This document shows, piece by piece, positions 1 to 6,695 of a DNA stretch of 26,942 nucleotides. The notes under the pieces are model-generated. The model searched no databases, was not told where the DNA came from, and was given only the letters and a program-made list of their open reading frames with translations. The translations under genes were made by a program, and so were the position numbers. This stretch comes from an uncultured Bacteroidales bacterium (GTDB lineage Bacteria; Bacteroidota; Bacteroidia; Bacteroidales; UBA932), in assembly GCA_900544815.1 (NCBI GenBank), contig UQWT01000023.1, positions 1 through 26,942 on the forward strand, in the 5' to 3' direction. Numbering within the stretch: the first letter of the stretch is position 1; every line of letters starts with the position of its first letter.

Positions 1-1
1 C

Positions 2-1393
2 GATATGAGAAATGTTACCGAAAAGGGAAAGATTCCTGCTCCGGATTCAACATTCAGATTTTTGAACGTTGCCTACCCTTGTCTTAACGAGAAACAGCTT
101 GCAATCGGTGAGACAACAACTGTTGGAAAGAGAGAGTTGCGCAATGAGGAGGGCATGTTCTATATAGAGGAGCTTGAAAGAATTGCACTTGAGAGATGTA
201 CAAATGCACGCGATGCAATAAGACTTATGGGCGAACTTGCAGAAAAATATGGTTATGCAGATTATGGCGAGTGCCTTACAGTTGCAGATAAGAATGAGGT
301 TTGGCATTTTGAGATTTACGGAACAGGCAAACCTGTTGTTGATTCTGTTGCTTTAAAGAAGGGCAAAAAGGTAAAACCATCTCCATACGACAAGCCGGGT
401 GCTCTTTGGGTAGCTCAAAGAATTCCGGATGACCACGTTGGTGTATCTGCCAACATTCCAAAGATTGGTGTTGTAGACTTTAATGACCCGGAAAACTTTA
501 TGTACGGCTCAGACCTAAAGGCTCGCGTTCAGCACATGGGACTTTGGGATGGCAAGAGCGAGTTTAAATTCTACAAAATGGTTTCGTTAAGCAAACCATT
601 CTCATACAGAGAATTCTTTGTGCTTAACACATTGGCCCCATCTCTAAAATTAGACTTTAACGCAGAGGAAATTCCTTTCTCTGTAAAGCCCGAGGTAAAG
701 GTTTCTCCTGAGATGATGTTCAAGTTCTACAGAGAGACATACGAGGGAACAGATTGGGATCAGGTTAAGAATCTTGGAGTTGAGGTTAAAAGATCAAAGA
801 AGGACGCAGATGGCAAGACCATAAACTATAAAGAGACTGTAAAACCTATTTCTACATTCATGAGTGCAGATATGCGTTCTCTTCTTAACTCTCTAAAGCC
901 CGATGTCACAAAGATGATTCGTACAATTGCTGTTATCCAATGTTCATATTCTCACATTATTCAGCTTAGGAATTGGCTTCCCGACGAAATTGGTGGTGTA
1001 GCCTACTTCTCATTTGACAACCCTGCTCAAAGCCCGCGTATTCCTATCTATGCCGGAGCTACCAAGCTTCCCGATGGATTTGATGTTTGCGGACAGCACA
1101 GATACAGGGACGATGCAGCTATATGGGCATACAGACAGGCTAACAGAATCGCCACAATCTACTGGGACAAGACAAGAAAACTTGTAGAGGATGAGGTAGC
1201 TTATTATGAGGAGTATATGAGAACTGTTCAACCTCTTATAGAGGCAAAGGTTGCAGATCTTCTAAAAGCCGGCAAGCAGGCTGAAGCAGAAGAGTTTATA
1301 AACAAGACTACCGCAACCATAGCTAATGCCACTTCAAAATCTTGGAGTGATTTGAAAGAGAAGTTATTGATGGTGTTTGTCCGCAGCATGTAA
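2..1393 (+). CDS. C69-family dipeptidase, 3' part only (5' end outside window)
   Basis: This is the C-terminal 463 or so residues of a peptidase of family C69 (U34, PepD-like), which cleaves dipeptides and is often exported in Bacteroidetes. The frame is open to the left edge, so the Met at base 5 is probably internal. The N-terminal nucleophile Cys of this Ntn-hydrolase family, and any signal peptide, lie off the window. Recognisable family stretches include the GECLTVADKNEVWHFEIYG region near residues 88-106, VSANIPKIGVVDF near 147-159, and the long C-terminal block with AAIWAYRQANRIA. The family is usually about 500-560 residues, so roughly 80-100 residues are missing. It converges on the rubrerythrin gene and shares a terminator with it. 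Specificity cannot be told. The family call is fairly secure; the start is unknown. Confidence 0.8.
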   Translation, partial: DMRNVTEKGKIPAPDSTFRFLNVAYPCLNEKQLAIGETTTVGKRELRNEEGMFYIEELERIALERCTNARDAIRLMGELAEKYGYADYGECLTVADKNEVWHFEIYGTGKPVVDSVALKKGKKVKPSPYDKPGALWVAQRIPDDHVGVSANIPKIGVVDFNDPENFMYGSDLKARVQHMGLWDGKSEFKFYKMVSLSKPFSYREFFVLNTLAPSLKLDFNAEEIPFSVKPEVKVSPEMMFKFYRETYEGTDWDQVKNLGVEVKRSKKDADGKTINYKETVKPISTFMSADMRSLLNSLKPDVTKMIRTIAVIQCSYSHIIQLRNWLPDEIGGVAYFSFDNPAQSPRIPIYAGATKLPDGFDVCGQHRYRDDAAIWAYRQANRIATIYWDKTRKLVEDEVAYYEEYMRTVQPLIEAKVADLLKAGKQAEAEEFINKTTATIANATSKSWSDLKEKLLMVFVRSM

Positions 1394-1414
1394 AAACCTT
1401 TTCCGTAAGCCTAT

Positions 1415-1444
1415 TTGGCGTTAGCATTTGCGTTGGCATTGGCT
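1415..1444 (+). repeat. TTNGCN hexamer array, locus 1a
   Basis: Five contiguous hexamers of the form TTNGCN (TTGGCG, TTAGCA, TTTGCG, TTGGCA, TTGGCT) lie just after the dipeptidase stop. They are imperfectly complementary to the AAAGCC array at 1482-1510, so the transcript could fold into a long imperfect hairpin. The same kind of array occurs at 2394-2422 and 10278-10307, always between genes. Confidence 0.7.
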
Positions 1445-1481
1445 ATTTTTAGGGTAAAGAGAGTAAAGAGGGTTTAAAGTT

Positions 1482-1510
1482 AAAGCCAAAGCTAAAGCCA
1501 AAGCCAAAGC
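1482..1510 (-). repeat. AAAGCC hexamer array, locus 1b (inverted relative to 1a)
   Basis: Four full hexamers and a partial one (AAAGCC, AAAGCT, AAAGCC, AAAGCC, AAAGC) read on the plus strand. On the minus strand they are the same TTNGCN type as locus 1a. The facing arrangement with 1415-1444 gives an inverted repeat with a spacer of about 37 bases. Confidence 0.7.
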
Positions 1511-1553
1511 ATGTTACATGGCGAGGAGAAACTGCGCGACAGCAGATAAGCAA

Positions 1554-1591
1554 AAAATATAGGCGACCAAAAATTTGGTCGCCTATATTTT
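1554..1591. terminator. Bidirectional terminator between dipeptidase and rubrerythrin genes
   Basis: A perfect inverted repeat (ATATAGGCGACCAAA pairing with TTTGGTCGCCTATAT, extended by A/T pairs) has an A-run on the left and a T-run on the right. It works in both directions and lies about 17 bases from the rubrerythrin stop codon. It ends both convergent genes. Confidence 0.92.
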
Positions 1592-1608
1592 ACTTCGTTA
1601 GCACTATC

Positions 1609-2148
1609 TTAAAAGTTATCTACATGAACCTCAAAGTAAGCCTGAGGGTGATCACAAACAGGGCATTTGTCGGGAGCCTTCTCTCCTACTACAATATGAC
1701 CGCAATTACGGCATTCCCATACCTTAACCTCGCTCTTTGCAAAAACCTCCTGCATCTCAATATTCTTTAAAAGAGCACGATAACGTTCCTCATGGCGTTT
1801 CTCAATAGCAGCCACCATACGGAATTTCTTTGCAAGCTCTGTAAAGCCCTCTGCCTCGGCTGTCTTTGCAAAACCTTCATACATATCTGTCCACTCGTAG
1901 TTCTCACCGGCAGCAGCAGCCTCAAGATTAGCAGCTGTGTCACCAATACCGTTAAGCTCTTTAAACCAAATCTTTGCATGCTCCTTCTCGTTGTCTGCAG
2001 TCTGTTGGAAGATTGCAGAGATCTGCTCAAAACCATCTTTTTTGGCACGGGAAGCAAAATATGTATATTTATTACGAGCCTGGCTCTCGCCGGCAAAAGC
2101 AGCCTCAAGATTTTTCTCTGTCTGCGTACCTGAATATTTAGTTGACAT
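1609..2148 (-). CDS. rbr: Rubrerythrin
   Basis: A 179-residue rubrerythrin, the cytoplasmic diiron peroxidase that reduces hydrogen peroxide in anaerobes using electrons passed through its own rubredoxin domain. The N-terminal ferritin-like four-helix domain (about 1-138) shows the diiron ligands AGES (E21) and NEKEH (E54, H57), and a second pair in the AAIEKRHEERY helix. The C-terminal rubredoxin domain has CxNC (C146, C149) and CPVC (C162, C165). Length and domain order are those of classical rubrerythrins. It appears monocistronic, with a candidate promoter at 2181-2188 and a strong terminator. In this setting it likely protects oxygen-sensitive enzymes such as KamA and the Hdr-like proteins; that link is inference. 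Confidence 0.97.
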   Translation of the reverse strand: MSTKYSGTQTEKNLEAAFAGESQARNKYTYFASRAKKDGFEQISAIFQQTADNEKEHAKIWFKELNGIGDTAANLEAAAAGENYEWTDMYEGFAKTAEAEGFTELAKKFRMVAAIEKRHEERYRALLKNIEMQEVFAKSEVKVWECRNCGHIVVGEKAPDKCPVCDHPQAYFEVHVDNF

Positions 2149-2180
2149 AACTCTTATTGTTTTATAAAGTATTATTTCGG

Positions 2181-2188
2181 CAAATATA
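2181..2188 (-). promoter_or_regulatory. Candidate -7 element of the rubrerythrin promoter
   Basis: On the minus strand this reads TATATTTG, a match to the Bacteroidetes -7 consensus TAnnTTTG. It would start a transcript near base 2174 with a leader of about 26 bases. No clear TTG lies 19-21 bases upstream, so the call rests on the -7 box alone. Confidence 0.4.
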
Positions 2189-2393
2189 TATCAATAATCT
2201 ATCCCTTGTAACTTTGTCAACAGACAATTTATCGAATTGTTTGCTTACACGCAGCTTTTGATTTAAGAATAGCCGGCCCATAAGAGCAGCGTCATAAAAC
2301 CAAGAAGCAGAGCATAAGTTGCCTGTAGTGTGCGTAAGGCATCTAATAAACCTAATTAGGATCCGGTATAGAATATAAATAAGTTTTAATATA

Positions 2394-2422
2394 AATGCCA
2401 AAGCCAACGCTAAAGCCAAAGC
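2394..2422 (-). repeat. Hexamer array, locus 2
   Basis: Hexamers AATGCC, AAAGCC, AACGCT, AAAGCC and a partial AAAGC on the plus strand, the same orientation and unit type as locus 1b. The array lies upstream of the hydrolase promoter, between divergent genes. Confidence 0.65.
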
Positions 2423-2445
2423 AATAAAATATTCTGCAAAATATT

Positions 2446-2475
2446 TTGAAAGGACTAAACGGTTACTTAACTTTG
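2446..2475 (+). promoter_or_regulatory. Bacteroidetes-type promoter for the hydrolase gene
   Basis: A TTG at 2446-2448 is followed after exactly 19 bases by TAACTTTG at 2468-2475. This matches the -33/-7 promoter used by the Bacteroidetes primary sigma factor. Transcription would begin near 2481-2483, leaving a leader of about 100 bases before the ATG at 2582. Confidence 0.65.
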
Positions 2476-2525
2476 CGTAAGTCCTTATACGAACAGGGAT
2501 GAGGACTTTTTTTATTTATTAACCC

Positions 2526-2565
2526 GGGGATGAGACCTACAACAATATAATATGGTCGCTGCCCC
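2526..2565 (+). promoter_or_regulatory. Possible structured 5' leader of the hydrolase gene
   Basis: GGGG (2526-2529) can pair with CCCC (2562-2565), and GACC (2534-2537) with GGTC (2554-2557). This leaves a symmetric 4x4 internal loop and a 16-base AU-rich apical loop. The structure ends 16 bases before the start codon. It matches no riboswitch class that I recognise, so its role is open. Confidence 0.3.
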
Positions 2566-2581
2566 TTAAAAAACATTTCAG

Positions 2582-3133
2582 ATGAGCAAATTGAATCATC
2601 CTGCCATCTTGGTCGTTGATATGCTTAACGACTTTGTTACCGGTGCTCTTACTTGCGACAGAGCAAAAGCCATTGTTCCTGCAACTGCAAAACTTTTAGA
2701 TGCAGCACGTGCTGCCGGTGTTCCTGTAATTTTCTGTAATGATGCACATATTCCCGGCATAGACAGAGAGCTTAAGATCTGGGGAGATCACGCATTGGTC
2801 GGAACCAAAGGCGCAGAGGTAATTCCAGAACTTAACCTATGCAGCAAAGATTATGTTGTACCCAAACGCAGATACAGCGGATTCTTCCAGACAGACCTCG
2901 ACATTCTTTTAAAAGAATTAGGCGTGCAGACTGTAATCATGACCGGTCTTCATGCTCACATGTGTGTAAGACATACCTCAGCAGATGCATTTTGCCTTGG
3001 ATATGACGTAGTTGTAGCTAAAGAGGCAACTGATTCATTTACAGAAGAGGACTACAAAAACGGTTTAGCATACCTTAAACTATGCTACGGTGCAGATGCC
3101 TACACTAACGATGAACTTATTGCAATGTTCTAA
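2582..3133 (+). CDS. Isochorismatase-family cysteine hydrolase, nicotinamidase-like
   Basis: A 183-residue member of the isochorismatase-like hydrolase fold. The catalytic triad of the family is visible: D13 (VVDMLNDF), K95 (VPKRRYSGF) and the nucleophile C128 (AHMCVRHT). Residues D54, H56 and H70 fall where nicotinamidases bind their catalytic metal, and GTKGAEV after H70 resembles the nicotinamidase GTxGAE stretch. This favours nicotinamide to nicotinate conversion in NAD salvage, though other amidases share the fold. It is monocistronic, with its own promoter, a structured leader and a terminator at 3157-3190. The fold is certain; the substrate is moderately likely. Confidence 0.85.
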   Translation: MSKLNHPAILVVDMLNDFVTGALTCDRAKAIVPATAKLLDAARAAGVPVIFCNDAHIPGIDRELKIWGDHALVGTKGAEVIPELNLCSKDYVVPKRRYSGFFQTDLDILLKELGVQTVIMTGLHAHMCVRHTSADAFCLGYDVVVAKEATDSFTEEDYKNGLAYLKLCYGADAYTNDELIAMF

Positions 3134-3156
3134 GATTATATAGACATTTACCCTCT

Positions 3157-3190
3157 AAGCGGCGGTCAAAACCAATTGGCCGTCGCTTTT
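3157..3190 (+). terminator. Terminator of the hydrolase gene
   Basis: AAGCGGCGG (3157-3165) pairs with CCGTCGCTT (3180-3188), nine pairs including one G-U, followed by a run of T. It starts 24 bases after the stop codon. Confidence 0.85.
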
Positions 3191-3220
3191 ATTTTAGTAA
3201 ACTTACAATAACACTCAGCC

Positions 3221-3254
3221 TCCCGACAAAACACCAATAAAAACTTTGTCGGGA
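3221..3254. repeat. Perfect 10-bp inverted repeat between hydrolase and marR
   Basis: TCCCGACAAA (3221-3230) and TTTGTCGGGA (3245-3254) are exact inverted copies separated by 14 bases. No T-run follows on the plus strand, and the hydrolase already has a terminator, so this may be a second weak terminator, a protein site or an RNA hairpin. It lies about 45 bases upstream of the marR -7 box. Confidence 0.6.
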
Positions 3255-3297
3255 AGAAAAATATAGAACAAACTAAACCTACATTGCAAATTAATTG

Positions 3298-3305
3298 TAC
3301 CTTTG
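3298..3305 (+). promoter_or_regulatory. Candidate -7 element of the marR/Hdr operon promoter
   Basis: TACCTTTG matches the Bacteroidetes -7 consensus TAnnTTTG. Transcription would start near 3311, inside the palindrome at 3310-3327. No good TTG is seen at the usual 19-21 base distance, which would fit a weak or regulated promoter. Confidence 0.45.
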
Positions 3306-3309
3306 CAGA

Positions 3310-3327
3310 TAGTAAAACATTTTACTA
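3310..3327. promoter_or_regulatory. 18-bp palindrome, likely MarR operator
   Basis: The sequence TAGTAAAA-CA-TTTTACTA is a perfect 8+2+8 inverted repeat. It sits at the predicted transcription start, 31 bases before the marR ATG. MarR dimers usually bind palindromes of 16-20 bp that overlap their own promoter, so autorepression is the simplest reading. Binding itself is inferred. Confidence 0.6.
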
Positions 3328-3357
3328 TAAAGGTAATTACTTATTAAATCACATATT

Positions 3358-3870
3358 ATGATATTGAACAAGCAGGTTGGCGTGTTTTTAAATTTTGTCC
3401 ACAATAAATTTAAACAGTACGTTACCAGCATTTTTCAGCAGAAAGGGTACAATATTACTCCGGAGCAGTTCCTACTGATGGATGCGCTTTGGGACAACGG
3501 TATTTTATCTCAACAGCAGATTGCTGATATTATGCTTAAGGACAAGAATTCTGTTGTAAAACTCATAGATGGTTTAGAAAAGAAAGGTTTGGTTACAAGA
3601 GAGCCAGATCCTCAAGACAGAAGGCAGAATCTTATTAAAGTAACCGCTTCGGCCATAGAGATGAAAGAGGATGTTACAAACATTGCAATGGGGGCTGTAA
3701 ACCTCATAATCAAGGATATTCCAAAACAGGAGCTGTACTTTTTCATAAAGGTTTTGGCAAAGATGGCTGAGAATATGACCGCCGAAGAGGATCTTGTGCA
3801 ATTATCACAATTTGGGGAGGCAATTGCCGCCAATGCTGCGGCTGCCGGCCGTGAAAATATAGAAATATAG
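3358..3870 (+). CDS. MarR-family transcriptional regulator
   Basis: A 170-residue winged-helix regulator. The DNA-binding core shows SQQQIADIMLKDKNSVVKLI (helix-turn-helix, about residues 50-69). It is followed by LEKKGLVTREPDPQDRRQNL, the typical MarR wing with its conserved D-x-R-R. The N-terminal helices and the long C-terminal helix (about 100-150) would form the dimer. A short low-complexity tail rich in Ala follows. It is the first gene of the Hdr-like operon: the next start codon comes 4 bases after its stop, so it probably controls that operon through the palindrome just upstream. Its ligand cannot be read from the sequence; redox-active or phenolic compounds are common for the family. 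Confidence 0.93.
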   Translation: MILNKQVGVFLNFVHNKFKQYVTSIFQQKGYNITPEQFLLMDALWDNGILSQQQIADIMLKDKNSVVKLIDGLEKKGLVTREPDPQDRRQNLIKVTASAIEMKEDVTNIAMGAVNLIIKDIPKQELYFFIKVLAKMAENMTAEEDLVQLSQFGEAIAANAAAAGRENIEI

Positions 3871-3874
3871 ACTT

Positions 3875-4582
3875 ATGGGAAAACTATACGACGAGCTCAC
3901 ATCTGATTACAGATTAAAGGAGGGGCTAAATGCCTGTATAAACTGCGGGACCTGCACAGCAATCTGTCCGGCAGCAGAGTTCTACCAATATGATCCAAGG
4001 CGTATTGTAGATATGGTACAATCCAAAGATGATGCAGTAATAGAGGAACTTCTTAACTCAGACACAATCTGGTATTGCGGAGAGTGTATGTCTTGCGTTA
4101 CAAGATGCCCAAGAAAGAATGCACCCGGTCTTGTGATAATGGCACTTAGAAATATGTCCATGGCAAGGGGAAACTTTATCAACTCAGAAAAAGGAAGGCA
4201 GCAATACGCACTCACAAAGGTACTTACAGGCAATGTGCTCAATTACGGATACTGTGTTTATCCAAGAGTTTTTAAAGCGGAGCTACATCCAGAGGCCGGC
4301 CCCATCTGGGAATGGATTGAGAAGAATATGGATGATGTATATGCCAGAAACGGAGCAAATTTAGATGGCGAAGGGCCTGGTGCCCTAAGGAAGATTCCTC
4401 AAAGCGACTTGGACGAACTAAAGAGAATTTTTGATATAACAGGAGCAACGGAGAGAATAGAGAACGTAAACAGACTCTCAATGGAAAAGGCCAAAGAGTT
4501 GGGACTTTCAGAGGAGGAATACTTTATGAAGGTCTTTACAGAGTCTTCTAACAATCATTTCAACAACAATAACGAGGAGTAA
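3875..4582 (+). CDS. HdrC-like two-[4Fe-4S] protein (first copy)
   Basis: A 235-residue iron-sulfur protein with two ferredoxin-type cluster motifs: C21-x2-C24-x2-C27-x3-C31-P and C68-x2-C71-x2-C74-x3-C78-P. This spacing and the ICPAAEFYQYDPRRIV context are those of subunit C of heterodisulfide reductase (HdrC) and related QmoC or sHdrC1 proteins. There, the two clusters pass electrons between the flavoprotein HdrA and the CCG-domain protein HdrB. After the clusters it has a C-terminal extension of about 150 residues, longer than in methanogen HdrC, which ends in an Asn-rich tail. No membrane segment is seen. It is followed 5 bases later by the HdrB-like gene. Family assignment is strong; the partner and substrate are unknown. 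Confidence 0.88.
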   Translation: MGKLYDELTSDYRLKEGLNACINCGTCTAICPAAEFYQYDPRRIVDMVQSKDDAVIEELLNSDTIWYCGECMSCVTRCPRKNAPGLVIMALRNMSMARGNFINSEKGRQQYALTKVLTGNVLNYGYCVYPRVFKAELHPEAGPIWEWIEKNMDDVYARNGANLDGEGPGALRKIPQSDLDELKRIFDITGATERIENVNRLSMEKAKELGLSEEEYFMKVFTESSNNHFNNNNEE

Positions 4583-4587
4583 CAGAT

Positions 4588-5652
4588 ATGATATACGAAG
4601 GAAAAAAGAGAATTTGGAAAGATTATCAGAAGGATATTCCCGACGATCATTACTTTTATGTAAGAAGCTGTATAAGGCAGAGTTTCTTCCCTGCATCAGA
4701 AAAAACATTCTTGGATATCTGCAGAAACAAGTTGCACAAGGATTTCTTTGAAACAGAACATCATACAACGTGTGGAGGTATTGCATACCATTCAGATACA
4801 ATTCCTCAAGAGACCGTAATGACCATAATTGCAAGGCAGTTTGCGCTTATGAAAAAATATGGTTATGAGAACTATGTATGCTCCTGCATAACCTCATTTG
4901 GTCTGTATACAGAGACTCTTGAGACATGGAGGGAATTTCCCGAACTTGAAGCAAAGATTGCAGACAATCTCTGGAAGAGCTGTAAATTGGAGTTCTCAAA
5001 GCCAAAGTATCTTGCACATGCCAGCGATCTAATCTACAAATTCCGCAACCTAATTGCGGAACAGGCCAAATTCAAATTGGTGAACAAGAATACAGGTGAG
5101 CCGTTAAGGGTTGTAGAGCATATTGGCTGTCACTATTCCAAGATGTTTCCCTCTAAAGGGGTTGGCGGAGCAGAATACCCTTACGTGCTCACAGGTATGG
5201 TAGAGGCATGGGGTGGAGAGGTAATAGATTACCCCGAGCGCAGGCATTGTTGCGGTTTTGGATTCAGGCAATACCTTGTAATGGCAAACAGAGGTTACTC
5301 GGTCTCTAACACTCACAAGAAGTTTGAAAGTATGGAGCCGTTTAAGCCCGATATGATAATTACCAATTGCCCGGGGTGTCCGTACTTTTTGGACAGATGG
5401 CAATATGTGATTGCAGAGATGGAGGGCAAGACATATGGCGAAAACGGCCATGGAATACCGGTATTTACATACGAAGAGGTTGCGGGTCTTGTATTGGGGT
5501 ATAACCCTTGGGACTTGGGACTGCAGAATCACCAGATCGGGGTTGAGCCGCTTTTAGACAAGATAGGTATTCCATATAACCCTAACGAAAAATACAAAGG
5601 ATTGAATGGTAAAGACTTGGGCATTCCACAAATGCCGCTGTCTATTCGTTAA
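4588..5652 (+). CDS. HdrB-like CCG-domain protein
   Basis: A 354-residue protein of the HdrB type, whose CCG domains bind the non-cubane [4Fe-4S] cluster that handles disulfides in heterodisulfide reductase. The second domain is complete: C181, C221-C222 (RHCCGFG) and C261-x2-C264 (TNCPGCPYF). The first domain is altered: C28, a single C62 (TTCGG) instead of the CC pair, and C98-x-C100 instead of CxxC. An AGGAG stretch 8 bases before the ATG supports this start. It lies between the HdrC-like and HdrA-like genes, as expected for an HdrABC-type complex. The C-terminal tail after about residue 300 has no motif I know. The call is strong; the substrate is not known. Confidence 0.87.
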   Translation: MIYEGKKRIWKDYQKDIPDDHYFYVRSCIRQSFFPASEKTFLDICRNKLHKDFFETEHHTTCGGIAYHSDTIPQETVMTIIARQFALMKKYGYENYVCSCITSFGLYTETLETWREFPELEAKIADNLWKSCKLEFSKPKYLAHASDLIYKFRNLIAEQAKFKLVNKNTGEPLRVVEHIGCHYSKMFPSKGVGGAEYPYVLTGMVEAWGGEVIDYPERRHCCGFGFRQYLVMANRGYSVSNTHKKFESMEPFKPDMIITNCPGCPYFLDRWQYVIAEMEGKTYGENGHGIPVFTYEEVAGLVLGYNPWDLGLQNHQIGVEPLLDKIGIPYNPNEKYKGLNGKDLGIPQMPLSIR

Positions 5653-5672
5653 ACAGCTAATACTTATAAAAT

Positions 5673-6695
5673 ATGAATCATAAAAATGTAGTTGTTATAG
5701 GTGGCGGACCTGCCGGAATGGAGGCCTCTTCCCTATTGCACAGGATGGGAAACAATGTTATTTTGGTTGAAAGATGCGATAAATTGGGAGGTCATCTTGC
5801 AAAATGGGACAGGCTGTTTCCACAGGGCGTTAAAGCTATGGATGTTTTAACCCCACTTATGGAGAATCTAAGCGGAGTAAATTATTTTCTAAATACAGAG
5901 ATTAATTCAATCAATAGGTTAGAGAAACAGTACAACGTAATTTTGTCAAACGGTGTAGCGATGCTTGCAGATTCCATACTCTTTACAACAGGTTTTGATC
6001 TTTTCAAAGCTGAGAAAAAAGAGGAGTACGGGTATGGAATATATAATAGAGTAATAACCAATGCAGATCTTGAAAACTATTTTAAAACCGGCTCAGATAA
6101 AAGAATAGAGCCCCCTCAAAGGATTGGGTTTGTGCATTGCGTAGGTTCAAGAGATGAGAAAGCCGGTAACAGACACTGCTCCAAAGTATGTTGTGCTACG
6201 GCAGTAAAGCAGGCATGCGAGATTAAGGAGAAATTTCCTAATGCAGAGGTTATCTGTTTCTATATGGATTTAAGAATGTTTGGCAGAGGATATGAAGACC
6301 TGTATCTTAAAGCTCAAAAGGAGTTTGGAATACGGTTCATTAGAGGCAGAGTGTCTGAGGTTGCAGAAAACATTGAACATAAACTTATTGTAAAGGCAGA
6401 GGATACTCTTAGTGCCAAACCGCTAAAGGTTACTTTAGATCTTTTAGTGCTTATGAGCGGTATGTGCAACTCCGTATCCGGTAAAGAGACTGCATCTCTC
6501 ATTGGACTGTTACCCGCCGATGACGGATTCTTTGAAACAAAAGATTCAATTGCAGGAACTATCAACAGCTCCAAAGACGGTATCTTCTACGCCGGTGCAG
6601 CAACAGGGCCTAAAACTTTGCCGGAAACACTGAATGAGGCCAGAGCTGCAGCTCTTTCAATCAACAACTACTTAAATGCAAAGTATGATGAATAA
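5673..6695 (+). CDS. Short HdrA-like FAD oxidoreductase
   Basis: A 340-residue flavoprotein corresponding to the core of HdrA. It has an N-terminal dinucleotide-binding motif GGGPAG (residues 10-15) and VERCDKLGGHLAKW. It also has the HdrA hallmark cluster region C156-VGSRDEKAGNRH-C169-x3-C173-C174, followed by YMDLRMFGRGYEDLY and a C-terminal FAD-binding GIFYAGAATGPKTLPETLNEARAAA. It lacks the ferredoxin and thioredoxin-reductase-like insertions that make methanogen HdrA about 650 residues. In length it is closer to QmoA-like and sulfur-oxidation sHdrA proteins. It overlaps the next gene. It likely carries electrons between an unknown partner and the HdrBC-like subunits. Confidence 0.88.
   Translation: MNHKNVVVIGGGPAGMEASSLLHRMGNNVILVERCDKLGGHLAKWDRLFPQGVKAMDVLTPLMENLSGVNYFLNTEINSINRLEKQYNVILSNGVAMLADSILFTTGFDLFKAEKKEEYGYGIYNRVITNADLENYFKTGSDKRIEPPQRIGFVHCVGSRDEKAGNRHCSKVCCATAVKQACEIKEKFPNAEVICFYMDLRMFGRGYEDLYLKAQKEFGIRFIRGRVSEVAENIEHKLIVKAEDTLSAKPLKVTLDLLVLMSGMCNSVSGKETASLIGLLPADDGFFETKDSIAGTINSSKDGIFYAGAATGPKTLPETLNEARAAALSINNYLNAKYDE

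Larger units (their letters stand above)
2149..2581. other. 433-base intergenic stretch without a convincing gene
   Basis: This divergent region holds the rubrerythrin promoter candidate, a ten-base palindrome CCTAATTAGG at 2351-2360, a hexamer array (2394-2422), a strong Bacteroidetes promoter (2446-2475) and a structured leader of the hydrolase gene. An 85-codon minus-strand frame spans 2162-2419, but its first codons are the hexamer repeat itself (Ala-Leu alternation) and it matches no family I know. The stretch between about 2220 and 2390 shows nothing else I can interpret. Confidence 0.6.

Noticed and set aside
5..1393. Complete dipeptidase gene starting at the ATG at base 5
   Set aside because: The frame is open to the window edge and the N-terminal catalytic Cys region is missing, so this Met is most likely internal.
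1415..1510. CRISPR array
   Set aside because: The units are 6 bases, degenerate and contiguous, with no spacers and no cas genes nearby.
1937..2167. Plus-strand frames across the rubrerythrin gene (1792-2167)
   Set aside because: They are antisense to a full, motif-complete rubrerythrin gene, and their Cys/Leu/Ser-rich composition is typical of shadow frames.
2162..2419. 85-codon minus-strand frame upstream of rubrerythrin
   Set aside because: Its first codons (alternating Ala-Leu) are the hexamer repeat, it runs into the rubrerythrin promoter area, and its sequence resembles no family. Likely chance.
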